DNA of 64,000 nt, from the NCBI RefSeq assembly GCF_024713975.1, contig NC_091105.1:20406439-20470438 (forward strand), written 5' to 3'. The notes under the pieces are model-generated. The model made no database searches and was not told the origin of the DNA. It saw only the letters and a list, made by a program, of their open reading frames with translations. The translations under genes and the position numbers were made by a program. The stretch's first letter is position 1. Each line of letters opens with the position of its first letter. This document shows, in pieces, positions 10,253 through 19,947 of the stretch. Source of the DNA: Paralichthys olivaceus (taxonomy: Eukaryota; Chordata; Actinopteri; Pleuronectiformes; Paralichthyidae).

Positions 10253-10494
10253 TCGTGTGTGTGTTTGTAAGTGTTCATATGTGTGTGTGTTTGTAAGTGT
10301 GTATATGTGTGTTTGTAAGCGTGTATACGTGTGTGTGTGTGTGTTTGTAAGTGTGTGTGTTTGTAAGTGTGTATACGTGTGTGTGTTTGTTAGTGTGTAT
10401 ACGTGTGTGTGTGTGTATTTGTAAGTGTTCATACGTGTGTGTGTTTGTAAGTGTTCATATGTGTGTGTGTTTGTAAGCGTTCATATGTGTGTGA
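10253..10494. repeat. TG-rich minisatellite between exon-1 copies B and C
   Basis: TG-rich units with TTTGTAAGTGTTCATATG and TTTGTAAGTGTGTATACG words. It follows another fragment of the intron transposon (about 10178-10252) and leads into the duplicated 5' block. Confidence 0.9.
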
Positions 10495-10788
10495 CACTCA
10501 ACATGGTGTCATTTACACTGGTTTTTAGCCTTAAAGTCAGCTACCGGAAGCAGCTACCCTAGCAGAAGTAGGGATGTTAGCATTAGAAGCAATGTTAGCA
10601 GAAGTAGCATTGCTAACAGATTAAGCTAGCCTCTAAAGTCCTCTTCTTCGCATGCACACACCGAGAACACTGCACACAAGCTCTTAACCAAACTCTCACA
10701 GTGTAACAAGGGTTGCAGGTAAAAATTACTACTTGTGCTAGCATTACTACTTATGCTTGCATAGCTACTTGTGTTTTCTGAGTCTAAC

Positions 10789-10831
10789 CTGAGGCAGCAG
10801 ATGAATCTTCAGAACTTTCACAGGATGACAT
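10789..10831 (-). other. Third copy of kinase exon 1 (orphan or alternative first exon)
   Basis: The 43-nt segment reads ATG (10829-10831) through to a GT donor (CTCAG followed by GTTAGA). It encodes the same 14 residues as exon 1 of copy B, with the same phase. There is no kinase body directly downstream; the next compatible acceptor on the minus strand is exon 2 of copy B at 8927. It may be a dead duplicate, or a second promoter and first exon that splices to copy B past or instead of the B first exon. Intact ATG and donor make the second option possible; there is no expression evidence here. Confidence 0.6.
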
Positions 10832-10960
10832 GATGTCTGGTCAACTGTTTTAGATCAGTAATGTGGTGGAGAAGACTAAGAATCGATCTGAGATTGTGAA
10901 TCTTATGATACGATCTTGTGTGCCTGTCTCTCTGAATGCAAATGGTGGACTGAACACTCT

Positions 10961-11065
10961 GAACACTGGACATTAAAGCTCTGAACACTGGACATTAAAG
11001 CTCTGAACACTGGACATTAAAGCTCTGCATTGATCTACAGTGTAGAGCTTTAATGTCCAGTGTTC
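10961..11065. repeat. Hairpin-forming repeat upstream of exon-1 copy C
   Basis: Three direct 22-nt arms (10961-10982, 10983-11004, 11005-11026) and one inverted arm (11044-11065), with a 17-nt loop. It has one more direct arm than copies A and B, so arm number varies between duplicates. Confidence 0.95.
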
Positions 11066-11129
11066 CTTTGAAGTCAAATAAAAACACAAACCACCAACAT
11101 ATTTGAAATGCATCAAATTGTTAACATTG

Positions 11130-11765
11130 CATAGTGTGTGTTTGTGTGTGTGTGTTTGTGTGTGCGATCAATTTTTCAAATGTAAACAAACAACAGAAAA
11201 AACAGTACTGCTCCTGTAGAGTTTCTGTATCTGTCATATGTGTGTGTGTTTGTAAGTGTTCATATGCTTGTGTGTTTGTAAGTGTTCATATGTGTGTTTG
11301 TAAGTGTGTATACGTGTGTGTGTGTTTGTAAGTGTTCATGTGTGTGTGTTTGTTTGTAACTGTTCATGTGTGTTTTTGTAAGTGTATGTGTGTGTGTGTT
11401 TGTTTGTAAGTGTGTATACGCATGTGTGTGTGTTTGTAAGTGTATACAAATGTGTTTGTAAGTGTGTATACGTGTGTGTGCGTTTGTAAGTGTATACAAG
11501 TGTGTTTGTAAGTGTTCATATGTGTGTGTTTGTAAGTGTGTACGTGTGTGTGTGTGTTTGTTTGTAAGTGTGTATATGTGTGTGTTTGTAAGTGTTCATA
11601 TGTGTGTGCGTGTGTTTGTAAGTGTATATGCTTGTGTGTGTGTAAGTGTGTATATGTGTGTATGCTTGTGTGTGTTTGTGTTTGTAAGTGTGTATACGTG
11701 TGTGTTTGTATGTGTGTATGTTCGAGTGCATGCTTGTGTGTTTGTGTGTGTGTGTGTATGTGTGT
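11130..11765. repeat. Long TG-rich minisatellite right of the kinase cluster
   Basis: It is the longest of the three arrays, with the same TTTGTAAGTG core and interrupted near 11165-11232 by another fragment of the intron transposon. It marks the right end of the duplicated locus. Confidence 0.9.
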
Positions 11766-11790
11766 ACTTTACTGCTGTTTCCATGCGCAG

Positions 11791-11983
11791 ACAGACGATA
11801 GAGGCTCAGCAGGTCATTGCGGCATTAGTGGAAACTTTGACCCAGGTCCTTGGAGGAAGGCAGGAGGGGGAGGAAGATGAAAAGATGATTTCCTCTCAGG
11901 GATCAGAGGTTACTTCTGTCCATTACCAGCACTGCTCCAGCTCAACTGTTAGTGTGCATGTGTGTGTGTCCCTGTCTGATTGA
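11791..11983 (+). other. Coding-like block of unknown identity
   Basis: An acceptor-like TTACTGCTGTTTCCATGCGCAG (ends 11790) precedes an open frame that reads RQTIEAQQVIAALVETLTQ and then an acidic GEEDEK stretch, ending at a stop at 11981-11983. The first 25 residues look like a plausible amphipathic helix, unlike the low-complexity TG frames before it. I recognise no family and see no partner exon or good donor. It could be the last exon of an unrecognised gene or chance. Confidence 0.25.
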
Positions 11984-14336
11984 GATCACTGAAGCTTAGA
12001 TGTACTAAACTATGTTAGAGACTAATAAATAATATACTGATGTATTATGCAGTTTTTCCAGAATAGACATTTTTTAAGCTTGTGGAACATTACAGCCTAC
12101 AACCTCATGTTGCAAACCTGCCTCCATGTACATCAACCTGCTTGTTGCTCTGTGTCACAAAGTGGCTAAATGGAACAAAGTATACATTTACTATGTTATG
12201 GTACTTGAGTATATGTTTTATGTAACTGTGCATTACTTCAGTAGTTTTTTTCTGGTATATTTAACTTTTACTCTCCCACATATATCATCAAATATCTGTT
12301 CTTTTTTTCATAACATATAATAAGAGGGGGATTGGTCCACTAATCCAATCAGAGCAGGCAGGTAACATTAGGTTCGCCCCCTCCTCCTGCAGCAGCAGCA
12401 GCATCACAGATGAAGAAACACCTGGAATGGATTTAGAAGTGACCACCACCGTGACTAAGCCGTGATTATGTAATAAACTGATGCATTCAAAAATATAGGC
12501 TACACTTGGCCAGTACTGTTCATTTTAATGCTTTAAATATATTGTAAAAGCAAGTACTTACTTACTTTTACTCAAGTAAAAAACAGTAATTCATGTGGTA
12601 CTTCCTTCTCCACTTTGCCACACACTGAGCGATTGATATATGGGAAGTCTGTATGTTGACTCTTGTAAGCCTCTGCTGTTTATGATGGATTGAGGTTGAC
12701 AGAAGTCGTGTAGATTCCTTCAGTAGGTTCTGAATAATTGTCTGTCATCAGATTTCTTTTTTTTTTTCATGTCATCTTCACTCCCAACAATGTTTAAACC
12801 ATAGAGAAGAAAATTCCACAGTGGCTGTTTAGATCCTTGGTGTACACAGGGCAGGGGTCAGCCACGAGATGGTGGGTCAGAAGATAATCAAGGATGAAGT
12901 CAAGAAATTCATTTTTAAAGACCGACTATTACAGAATGTTTACTGAGCATAATTCATTGTCATCAAATTGTTTTGTGCTGTCAGAAACAAACAGAGCCAC
13001 AGATGTATGCTGGAATTTAGGTTTTGCACAGCAGAATAAAACTACAATAGTAGTGATTCATAATCTGGCTATGAATGTCTGTGCCAGTCTGATATGGTGA
13101 AATAAAAATAATTAATTTATCAAAATGATCTGGCCAGTTTTGGCCTGGGGCTCCTGGTTTGTTGACCACTGTGATAGCAGCTGGGTTGAGAAAAGTCAAA
13201 AACAAATATGAAAAGTGACATTAGTCACTGAAGTGTCATAAATATAATGAATTCTCTGAGTCTTAAGGGAAACAGCTGGATCAACTTTTATTTGGAACAA
13301 GCTCCAGCTGTTTTGATCTTTGTGTGAAATGATCAACCTTTTCTCCAAGATCATCACTGCGGCCTGATGAAAACAATAATATTGAAACAGTTCTGCAGAA
13401 CCTCGTCCGCTGTGTGTGATGTATGTATTAAAGAGTACGTTTACAGTCACATTTAGCTCCTTAATGAACTGCTCGACTTCTGCTCTCTGTAAATATTATT
13501 CCTCCCTGATGGCTGACAGTGTTTTTGCAAAGGAGGGCAAAGAAAATTTCCTCAAATTTGGGAAAATGACAGCTTAACATACATCCCTCCAGAGAGAGAT
13601 GTGAGGAAATCATAGACTGACAGCTGAAATGTATTTAGGAGCAGAGACACATGGTACCAATTGGACCTAAACTCCTGTAACACCCTTTATGTCAGGGAGG
13701 AGAGAGGCAGGGAACCCAATGTGGTATCCCCCCTGTGTTTGCATTAGATATTTCAATGACTACAAACTCAATCCAGTTTGTGTGTGTGTGTGTTTCTCTG
13801 ACATAATCCCACCAACCACAAGACCTGATGTCAACATCCAGTCAGCGGCGTGTTTCAGGTGGCTTTCTGATTGAGCTGTATAAAAACTGCACTTCACGCC
13901 CTAAAACCACGTCTCGAGACGCCGCTGATTTGCGACTGCGGTTACAGAACGCTCAGATCGGATTCGCGCCACCCGTCCACTTAACTACACCCGGACGACA
14001 CACATGAACATGGAGCCCTTTTTTAAAATAACTGACCCAGTTTAAACCCAACCACATTTTAACACCAAAGCTCACACGTCCCCTACAATAAATCTAATAA
14101 TATAATTTGTTCCACCCATAAAACAAGCACAATATAAAACTGTGTAATCACAACAAACAAATTCATTTTGGTGGATACACATTATGGAGGAAAATGGCTC
14201 TGTTTATATCGCTTTTATATCAGCAGTTCTAAAAGAAATCAAGCGAGAGAAATGAAGTAACCAACATAACAGCGGTAGTTGTAGTCAAGTGGATTATCTA
14301 GAATAGCTTGACTCATTACAAATTGTGATTTCATCA
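11984..14336. other. Spacer with degenerate repeats, no gene recognised
   Basis: Mostly AT-rich noncoding sequence. The part 12180-12620 contains scattered words such as TACTTGAGTATATGTTTTATG and TTTTACTCAAGTAAAA that resemble a degraded dispersed fish repeat with an unrelated insert near 12320-12520. A short CpG-bearing patch lies at about 13900-13990, with no recognisable RNA gene. Confidence 0.4.
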
Positions 14337-14675
14337 AGGGGTGGCACGATGGGGCAGTGGTTGACAGTTTGAATCCCGGTTTGGCCAGTGTTTACCCGTG
14401 TGGAGTTTGCATGTCTCACTGTGTCTATGTTGGTTTTCTCCAGGTACTCTTGCTTCCCCCCACAAAGACATGCAGATTGGATTCAGACTAATTGGAAACT
14501 CTAAACTGACCATAGGTGTGAATGTGAATAGTGGTTGTCTCTGTATGTCGGCCCTGTGATTTGCTGGTGACCTGCCCAAGATGGACCCCGCCTCTCGCAA
14601 TATGTCAGCTGGGATTGGCTCCACCTCCCCTTGTGACCTTCAAAGAATTGAGTGGTATAGATAATGTGATGGATG
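14337..14675 (+). mobile_element. tRNA-like SINE-type repeat
   Basis: It starts GGGGTGGCACGATGGGGCAGTGG and continues with GTGTGGAGTTTGCATGTCTC, ACAAAGACATGCAGATTGG, GACCATAGGTGTGAATGTGA, GTCAGCTGGGATTGGCTCCA and a GTGGTATAGATAATG tail. This order matches a very abundant percomorph dispersed repeat. The head resembles a tRNA-derived promoter (GCAGTGGTT and TTTGAATCCC words) but part of it is deleted. Confidence 0.7.
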
Positions 14676-15141
14676 ATTTAATAAAAAACACTCTTCTTCA
14701 CATATTGAGTCAGCTGTTACAGCTGAACACCATACGTTGCGACTGAGAGTGTGTGAAAAGTAATGAAAGGGAGAATGAAGGATCCGGATTGAAATAAAAA
14801 CAGGGGTCTGCGCATGTCGGTCCCTTGAAATGCTACGTTAGCAAAAAAACTGATGAGGGATGCGACAACTTCAAACAGACACACACACCCGCACAAAATA
14901 GTGAATGTAAGAACAGCGACAGTTGACTACAGTGTTTTCAACACCTCAACACACCTGCAACCTTTTCATCTGAACACATGAAGGAGCAGGACCACACTGA
15001 CAAAGACAGCTGGAAACATGTGAATGTATTTATCTGTGGTCTGTGGAGCAGCACCTCGGCCATGCCATGCACTGATGTCATCGCCGACCCCTGTTTCCAC
15101 TCTGCTTTCTACACTGTGAGTCATTTATAGGTATGCTAAAT

Positions 15142-15318
15142 GATAAATGGTTTCTTTTCTAGTCTTGATGACCAGTACAGTGCATCTATTAGCAGCACTT
15201 GTTTTTGTTCTACAAGGGGCAAGTCAGGGTTCAGCATCTTGCCCAAGGACACTTCGGCATGCACATGGGACCTTCTGGTTGGAGGACGACCGCTCTACCC
15301 CTCAGCCACAGCCGCCCC
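15142..15318 (-). mobile_element. tRNA-derived SINE, minus orientation, internally deleted
   Basis: The plus strand ends in CGACCGCTCTACCCCTCAGCCACAG. Its complement reads like a tRNA A box (GGCT..AG.GGTAGAGCGGTCG), so the SINE head is at the right. The body has TTTTCTAGTCTTGATGACCA, AGTGCATCTATTAGCAGCAC and ATCTTGCCCAAGGACACTT. A second copy lies at 51573-51770. Relative to that copy, this one lacks the ACTCAAAGTGCTTTACA part. Confidence 0.75.
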
Positions 15319-17518
15319 TAACATTTGTTATATGTTTCAACATGAGAACGACAGCAAATTTCACCATCAGTGGAAATGCCCCGTCCAGAAGAGCATCACT
15401 CATTCATCCCTGGCCCCTAAGAGATTTTTCCTCAGCTGATTTCAATACACTAGATGTTATTCTTTTTACCCAGGAGCTTCTGCACTTCGGTGGAGGGGCT
15501 GTTGTATCAGTGTGTTCAATCTCAGGCTGCAGTAAAACAAACTGTAGATTGACAGTGTGACGTGTTTGGTGAACACAGGCCCACAGCTAACATTACCTCC
15601 CAGGATAATTGCTATATTCCCCTCGGCTCTGCTGCTGTTTCCTGCCTGTAGAGTCTCACAGTGGGAGACGCAGAACATAGAACATAGAATGTGTGTTTTT
15701 TGTGTGGTATCGTGCATGGATATAAATTAAACATATTTTCAATGAAGGGACAACTGTTAGTTGTAATTGTTATTCTGCAGTGTCTGAAGGTTATTGCTGC
15801 ATAATGACATTGACAGTGACCTGACAATCAGATGTTCCCATTTTCTCCCAGAAGCCCTTTCTGTTTTGTCCTGCTGATTCTGAAACTATAAATGATGAAG
15901 ATGCAAGTTAGACAAGTTATCTAATATAACGTGAACTATTGATGAGAGATTTCCACTGTTTCTTGATCCTGAAAGCAAAAAAATAAATAGATTAGAATGC
16001 TTTGCAGAGGATGCTATAAGCACAGTTTATAATAAATCACTCGTCTCTGGGTGTTATCATGATATAGAAAGACCCTCATTTTGACAGGTTCCCGTGATAC
16101 CAGTGGCCTCTCTGTTCTACACTGTGTTAACTCTACAGCCACGTCCAGGAAGCCTTTAGGTCTGCAAGTAATTGTGTATTTCCTTGTTTAAATAAATAGC
16201 AGAGTAAATGAGCTTGTTCAAAAGAGAAAAACAAAACAAAGAATATATGGGACTCGTCTGGTAGCAAACAATGTATGGGCCCTGTGACAATAATGTCGCA
16301 CACTGGCTGCCACAGCTGGGGATCGACCCACTGCAGCTTGGAAACTGTATATTTTTACTGCACCATACATAAACAATGCAGCTCTACTGGGGGTTCCCTA
16401 CCACGGGCCCCATTTCCATTCATCGCCCTGGCTCATGTTCAGAATGAGATGTTTCATAAAAACAATGCTCATCGTCTGAGGTTTGTTTTTTTGAAAATAT
16501 GATATTGTTCAGAGCCATGCCTTTTGTTTTATGCCGATCTCAAACCAATTGTTTTATAGCCTAAAATTATGAATAACAAAGTGCTTAACATATGAAACCC
16601 TCTATCTTCAGACCCTCGATCCAGACAGGAAAAACTTGAATGAATCATTTAACAGGCTGTGTTCATAAACCATGATCATTAGGTCAAAAACTTACAGCAG
16701 TAAATCAATAAACACAAACTTGATACTGCTCCACTACTCTTTTCACAACAAGGCTTCAGCCTAGTGCAAGATGTATTGAAGTAAGTTAATTTAAGATGGC
16801 GCCTCCTCACTTAAATGAAAGATGCTTGTCTGGCACATCAGCACCATAAGTTTTCTAGCTTCTGGAACTTCTTCCCTACTGTGTGGCCCAATGATTTTGC
16901 AGATAAGTTTCACTGCTGACCCCACCCGCACTCAACCGACAAGACATTACATCAGGGTGACATCAAAACATATGAAACTTTCCTAACCCGTGGGAAAATG
17001 TTACAAATATACAACCTCCAAGTTTTGATAGACAGACTTAAATACTGTTTGCAGTCTGAGGTTTAGCAATCAACACATGTCTCTTTCACAATGGCCTATT
17101 TTGGAAAATGCTTTTTGGGGAGAGGGGGAGATTTTTCATTGCAAAACCACAAATGACCACTGGGACTTTTTTTTAAATAAAATTATATACAGAATATCCT
17201 GAAGCTATATTGCTGAAATTATAAATTGTATTAAAATGGGGCTTGATTTCACTAACATTTAAAAAATCAAAGATCTACTTGCTGATATTTTCATCATACT
17301 TTTGAATCCTGTAATTTGCATGTTTCTGTGTGGGGAGAAAGAAATACTGATTAGAAATGCTAAATAAATGAAGCTTAACTACGACATTAATATGCCTCAT
17401 GGTTCTTGAGCACAGCTTACAGAATAAAAACACAGATAAATGATCAAACCAAACATAACTATGCAAAAATGGTTTGGAAACTAATTAGTCACATTTAAAT
17501 TATATTTGCGGACATGCT
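15319..17518. other. Spacer, nothing recognised
   Basis: AT-rich sequence without a credible exon, RNA gene or clear repeat. The open frames in it are short and have no domain-like features. Confidence 0.4.
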
Positions 17519-17800
17519 GATGCCCCAAACTCTTGTTTCAAAACATGTAGGTATAATGCTGAATCAGGTTTATTTCATCATTTTCAATATTATTGATGCT
17601 GTTCAGTATTGTGGCCCTGTGAAGGAAATGATGCTGTAAGTTGGGGGAGCATGCAGCTGTCACTGGAGACTGTCTCATCTTATCTCGAGCATTAAGCACA
17701 GATAGCATAGATAGAAGAATCCAGAGAGGATACAGAAATGAGCAGATGTGGATGTATTGCTGTAGAATGACAGCCTCTCTATATGAGCCTGGATTTTAAA
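17519..17800 (+). repeat. Diverged duplicate block, upstream copy (has2 5' region)
   Basis: The block shares several collinear words with 19558-19745 just past has2 exon 1. These are GATGCCCCAAA; GATGCTG followed by a CA.TA.T run and GTGAAGG(A/G); a second TGATGCTG; the 15-mer CAGCTGTCACTGGAG; and a TTTTAAA..TTGAAACTTGTTTT-like end. The copies are clearly diverged. This may be an old local duplication or a duplicated regulatory module. Confidence 0.6.
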
Positions 17801-17956
17801 CTTGTTTTTATAAATTTGCACCGTTTTGTAGAAGAAGAGCCTGTAATCCAATGGCAGGCTTTTTATTCTACTCTATTCTACCAGAAAGATCAGCAATTTC
17901 CTGCTTTGTGACAGTACAGTTACAAGTAGTTCAGTCCACAGAAAATATCTAAAAAC

Positions 17957-18256
17957 TTGAAACCACAACATTTGGAGCTACGTGGCTCTCTGGACAGTGA
18001 CGAGGTACAAAAAACATTAGTTTCCCAACTGTCCTGTTTCCCAGGCATCGTGGAGAAGCTCCTGATAACCACTGACTCATATAGTCGTAGGTGGAGGGGG
18101 AGTAACATGACTCCTGATTTTTGTTGGATATTCCCTTCAGGTCTCCTATCAAAGGAGCTACTGTACATGTCAGACCCCAGAATCCAGGTTCTGCATTGCA
18201 CAGCACTGCCTGCTGGCCAGAGTGTGGAAGTGCACCCTGGTGAATCAATGAAATGA
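17957..18256 (+). other. Unusually open block upstream of has2, identity unknown
   Basis: Three frames are open here at once: plus 17957-18256, and minus 17920-18306 and 17949-18341. The plus frame reads LELRGSLDSDEVQKTLVSQ and is not low complexity, but I match it to no family. There is no ATG at its left edge and there are no evident splice partners. It may be a conserved noncoding element, a decayed gene fragment or chance. Confidence 0.25.
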
Positions 18257-18582
18257 CTGAAATTCCACAACATCCAAACTCCAAGCTCCCACGTGCATAT
18301 GAGCACTTCTCATACGTAAGACTGTTTGCATGGTTATTCATCCAAAATGTTCTTTATGTGTCATTTTTCTTTCTTGGCAAAGTCATCACTTTTTAGTGCC
18401 AAGTAATATACACAGGCTTAATTTAAAGCTCAGGGATGGAGTGAGCTGTTGGAGCTGTATGTAAGTGTGTGTATGTGGGTAATTAGAGACAAAATGTATG
18501 GATTTAACAGCCTCTGAGGGAAAAGTTATAACCCTGCTCTGCTCTAAGGTATGAATGGGGAGCATGAGCAGCCAATGTAATG

Positions 18583-18643
18583 GTCTCTCTCTCTCTCTCT
18601 CTCTTTAGCCACCTCCAGAGTTTAAATGACTTTGGATGAGTGA

Positions 18644-18677
<34 letters not shown>

Positions 18678-18680
18678 TTC
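18583..18680. repeat. Paired CT microsatellites upstream of has2 exon 1
   Basis: (CT)n at 18583-18604 and again at 18644-18680, followed by a CACACACGCACACACGCACACAG tract near 18790-18822. Together they form a long polypyrimidine-biased stretch within about 300 bp of the probable has2 first exon. Confidence 0.85.
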
Positions 18681-18949
18681 GCTCCTCCTCATACCCCCAA
18701 AACCTTCCCCTCTTATTAAAACAACACGCCAATCTGTTGTTGCCTGGTAAAAGGGGTTTGGGAGCCACAGCAGCCATAAAGGAGACTCCACACACACGCA
18801 CACACGCACACAGACACACACAGTCGTCTGGAAGGAACTAGACAGCTGAAACAGCGGCACATTGGCCACTTCTCTGCGCTCTGTGAAACTTGGTTGCCTG
18901 GGGAAACTGCAGAAATACTTTAGATGCCCCTCTGCAGAGCAAAGAAACA

Positions 18950-19447
18950 TACACGTGGTGTGTCATTGCTGGAAACCTTTTTTTAATTTTATTTCGTTTT
19001 GAATATGACAGACGCTGCTAAAGATGGTCACTTCTTTTTTGTAACTTTTTGAAACTTTTCAATATGAATCAAAGTGCCAGAAGTTGATGGAGAAGAATAT
19101 TTATCCTCTTCTTTTTATTTATACTATTTTACATGAAAGATGCCAAAGATGACTGAGGTGATGTTTGTGTGTGTACACCTAAGATGCATGTGTTGCAGAG
19201 TGACCGCAGACAGACTCTGACAAACTAAAGACGAGCGGTGCTGATTCTTTTTTTTTCTCTGAGCGCGCACCTTTCTCATCATCGTTGCTTTTTTTTTAAA
19301 TGAATGAGGATCGTTTTGTGAGTGGATTCATGAGACTCACTACTCCTCAAGTGTCTCTTGAAACTTTGTCAAGACTTTTTCTCCCGTCCCGGAGCTGACC
19401 GCATCCTTTCCCCAAGGACGAACGAAGAGGACGACAGCTGCTTCAAG
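18950..19447 (+). other. has2: has2 noncoding exon 1 (5' end approximate)
   Basis: The donor is well placed: GACGACAGCTGCTTCAAG (ends 19447) then GTAGGC. Joining CTTCAAG to the ATG that opens the next exon puts an A at position -3, a good start context. Vertebrate HAS2 genes have a noncoding first exon of about half a kilobase followed by a long intron, which fits. The left boundary is a guess from that length; no TATA box is convincing. The region contains more than ten ATGs, so upstream open frames could dampen translation. Confidence 0.65.
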
Positions 19448-19534
19448 GTAGGCGGCCGGTGATCGTTTGGTGAGGTGACTGGTTTGTGGATCATTCCTCA
19501 GTCAGTGTCGAACAGAATGACGCAGAAGTCCGTT

Positions 19535-19580
19535 TGAAATTACACTTTGGGGCACGTAGATGCCCCAAAGTGTAATTTCA
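19535..19580. repeat. Perfect 20-bp inverted repeat in has2 intron 1
   Basis: TGAAATTACACTTTGGGGCA (19535-19554) and its exact complement (19561-19580) are separated by six bases. It lies about 90 bp beyond the has2 exon 1 donor and overlaps the left end of the downstream copy of the diverged duplicate block. Confidence 0.95.
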
Positions 19581-19745
19581 TTCCATTCCATGATTTTAAA
19601 TCACAGGGATGCTGAACAATACTTGAGCGCAGTGAAGGGAGTGATGCTGCGCGCTACAGCTGTCACTGGAGCATTCTCAAGTCGTGCGTAAAGCGCGGAT
19701 GGCATCTCCGAAAAGTTTTAAAGTTGAAACTTGTTTTCTCTATAT
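19558..19745 (+). repeat. Diverged duplicate block, downstream copy (has2 intron 1)
   Basis: This is the counterpart of 17519-17800. It shares GATGCCCCAAA, GATGCTGAACAATACTTG-like spacing, GTGAAGGGAGTGATGCTG and CAGCTGTCACTGGAG in the same order. Here it is CpG-richer (GCGCGCTACAG, GTCGTGCGTAAAGCGCGG), while the upstream copy looks CpG-depleted. Confidence 0.6.
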
Positions 19746-19888
19746 GTGTTAGATGTACTTATTTAATATGGTAACATATTTAATCTTAGACAAAAATGTG
19801 TATCAACAGTTTTTCCCCTGACTGGCACGGACATTTGCTCCTGCTGTGCCCTCTGTGAAAACCTAAGAAACACTTTGTCCAGATTATA

Positions 19889-19947
19889 TTATAATCATAT
19901 ATTATATCATATATTATAATATATTATATTATAATATATGATTATAA
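19889..19947. repeat. AT-rich palindrome in has2 intron 1
   Basis: Arms TTATAATCATATATTATA (19889-19906) and its exact complement (19930-19947) enclose 23 nt that are themselves partly self-complementary. Such a sequence can extrude as a cruciform or be unstable in cloning. Confidence 0.9.

Larger units (their letters stand above)
6371..10494. repeat. Tandem duplication, unit B
   Basis: This is the second copy of the unit starting at 2121. It contains a full kinase gene, the same intron-1 transposon fragment, the same exon-1 hairpin and its own TG array (about 10253-10494). The first exon and its upstream sequence are repeated once more from about 10495. The locus therefore has two full units plus one partial 5' unit. 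Confidence 0.85.
10495..11165. repeat. Partial third unit: duplicated promoter and exon-1 block
   Basis: This segment matches about 9540-10180 of copy B and 5280-5918 of copy A. It includes the CACTCAACATGGTGTCATTT start, the AGCAGAAGTAG-rich part, exon 1, the AATGCAAATGGTGGA word and the hairpin. No kinase-domain exons accompany it. Confidence 0.9.

Noticed and set aside
13900-13995. Small CpG-bearing patch considered as a tRNA, 5S or snRNA gene
   Set aside because: No A and B boxes in proper spacing, no cloverleaf that I could fold, and no recognised RNA motif.
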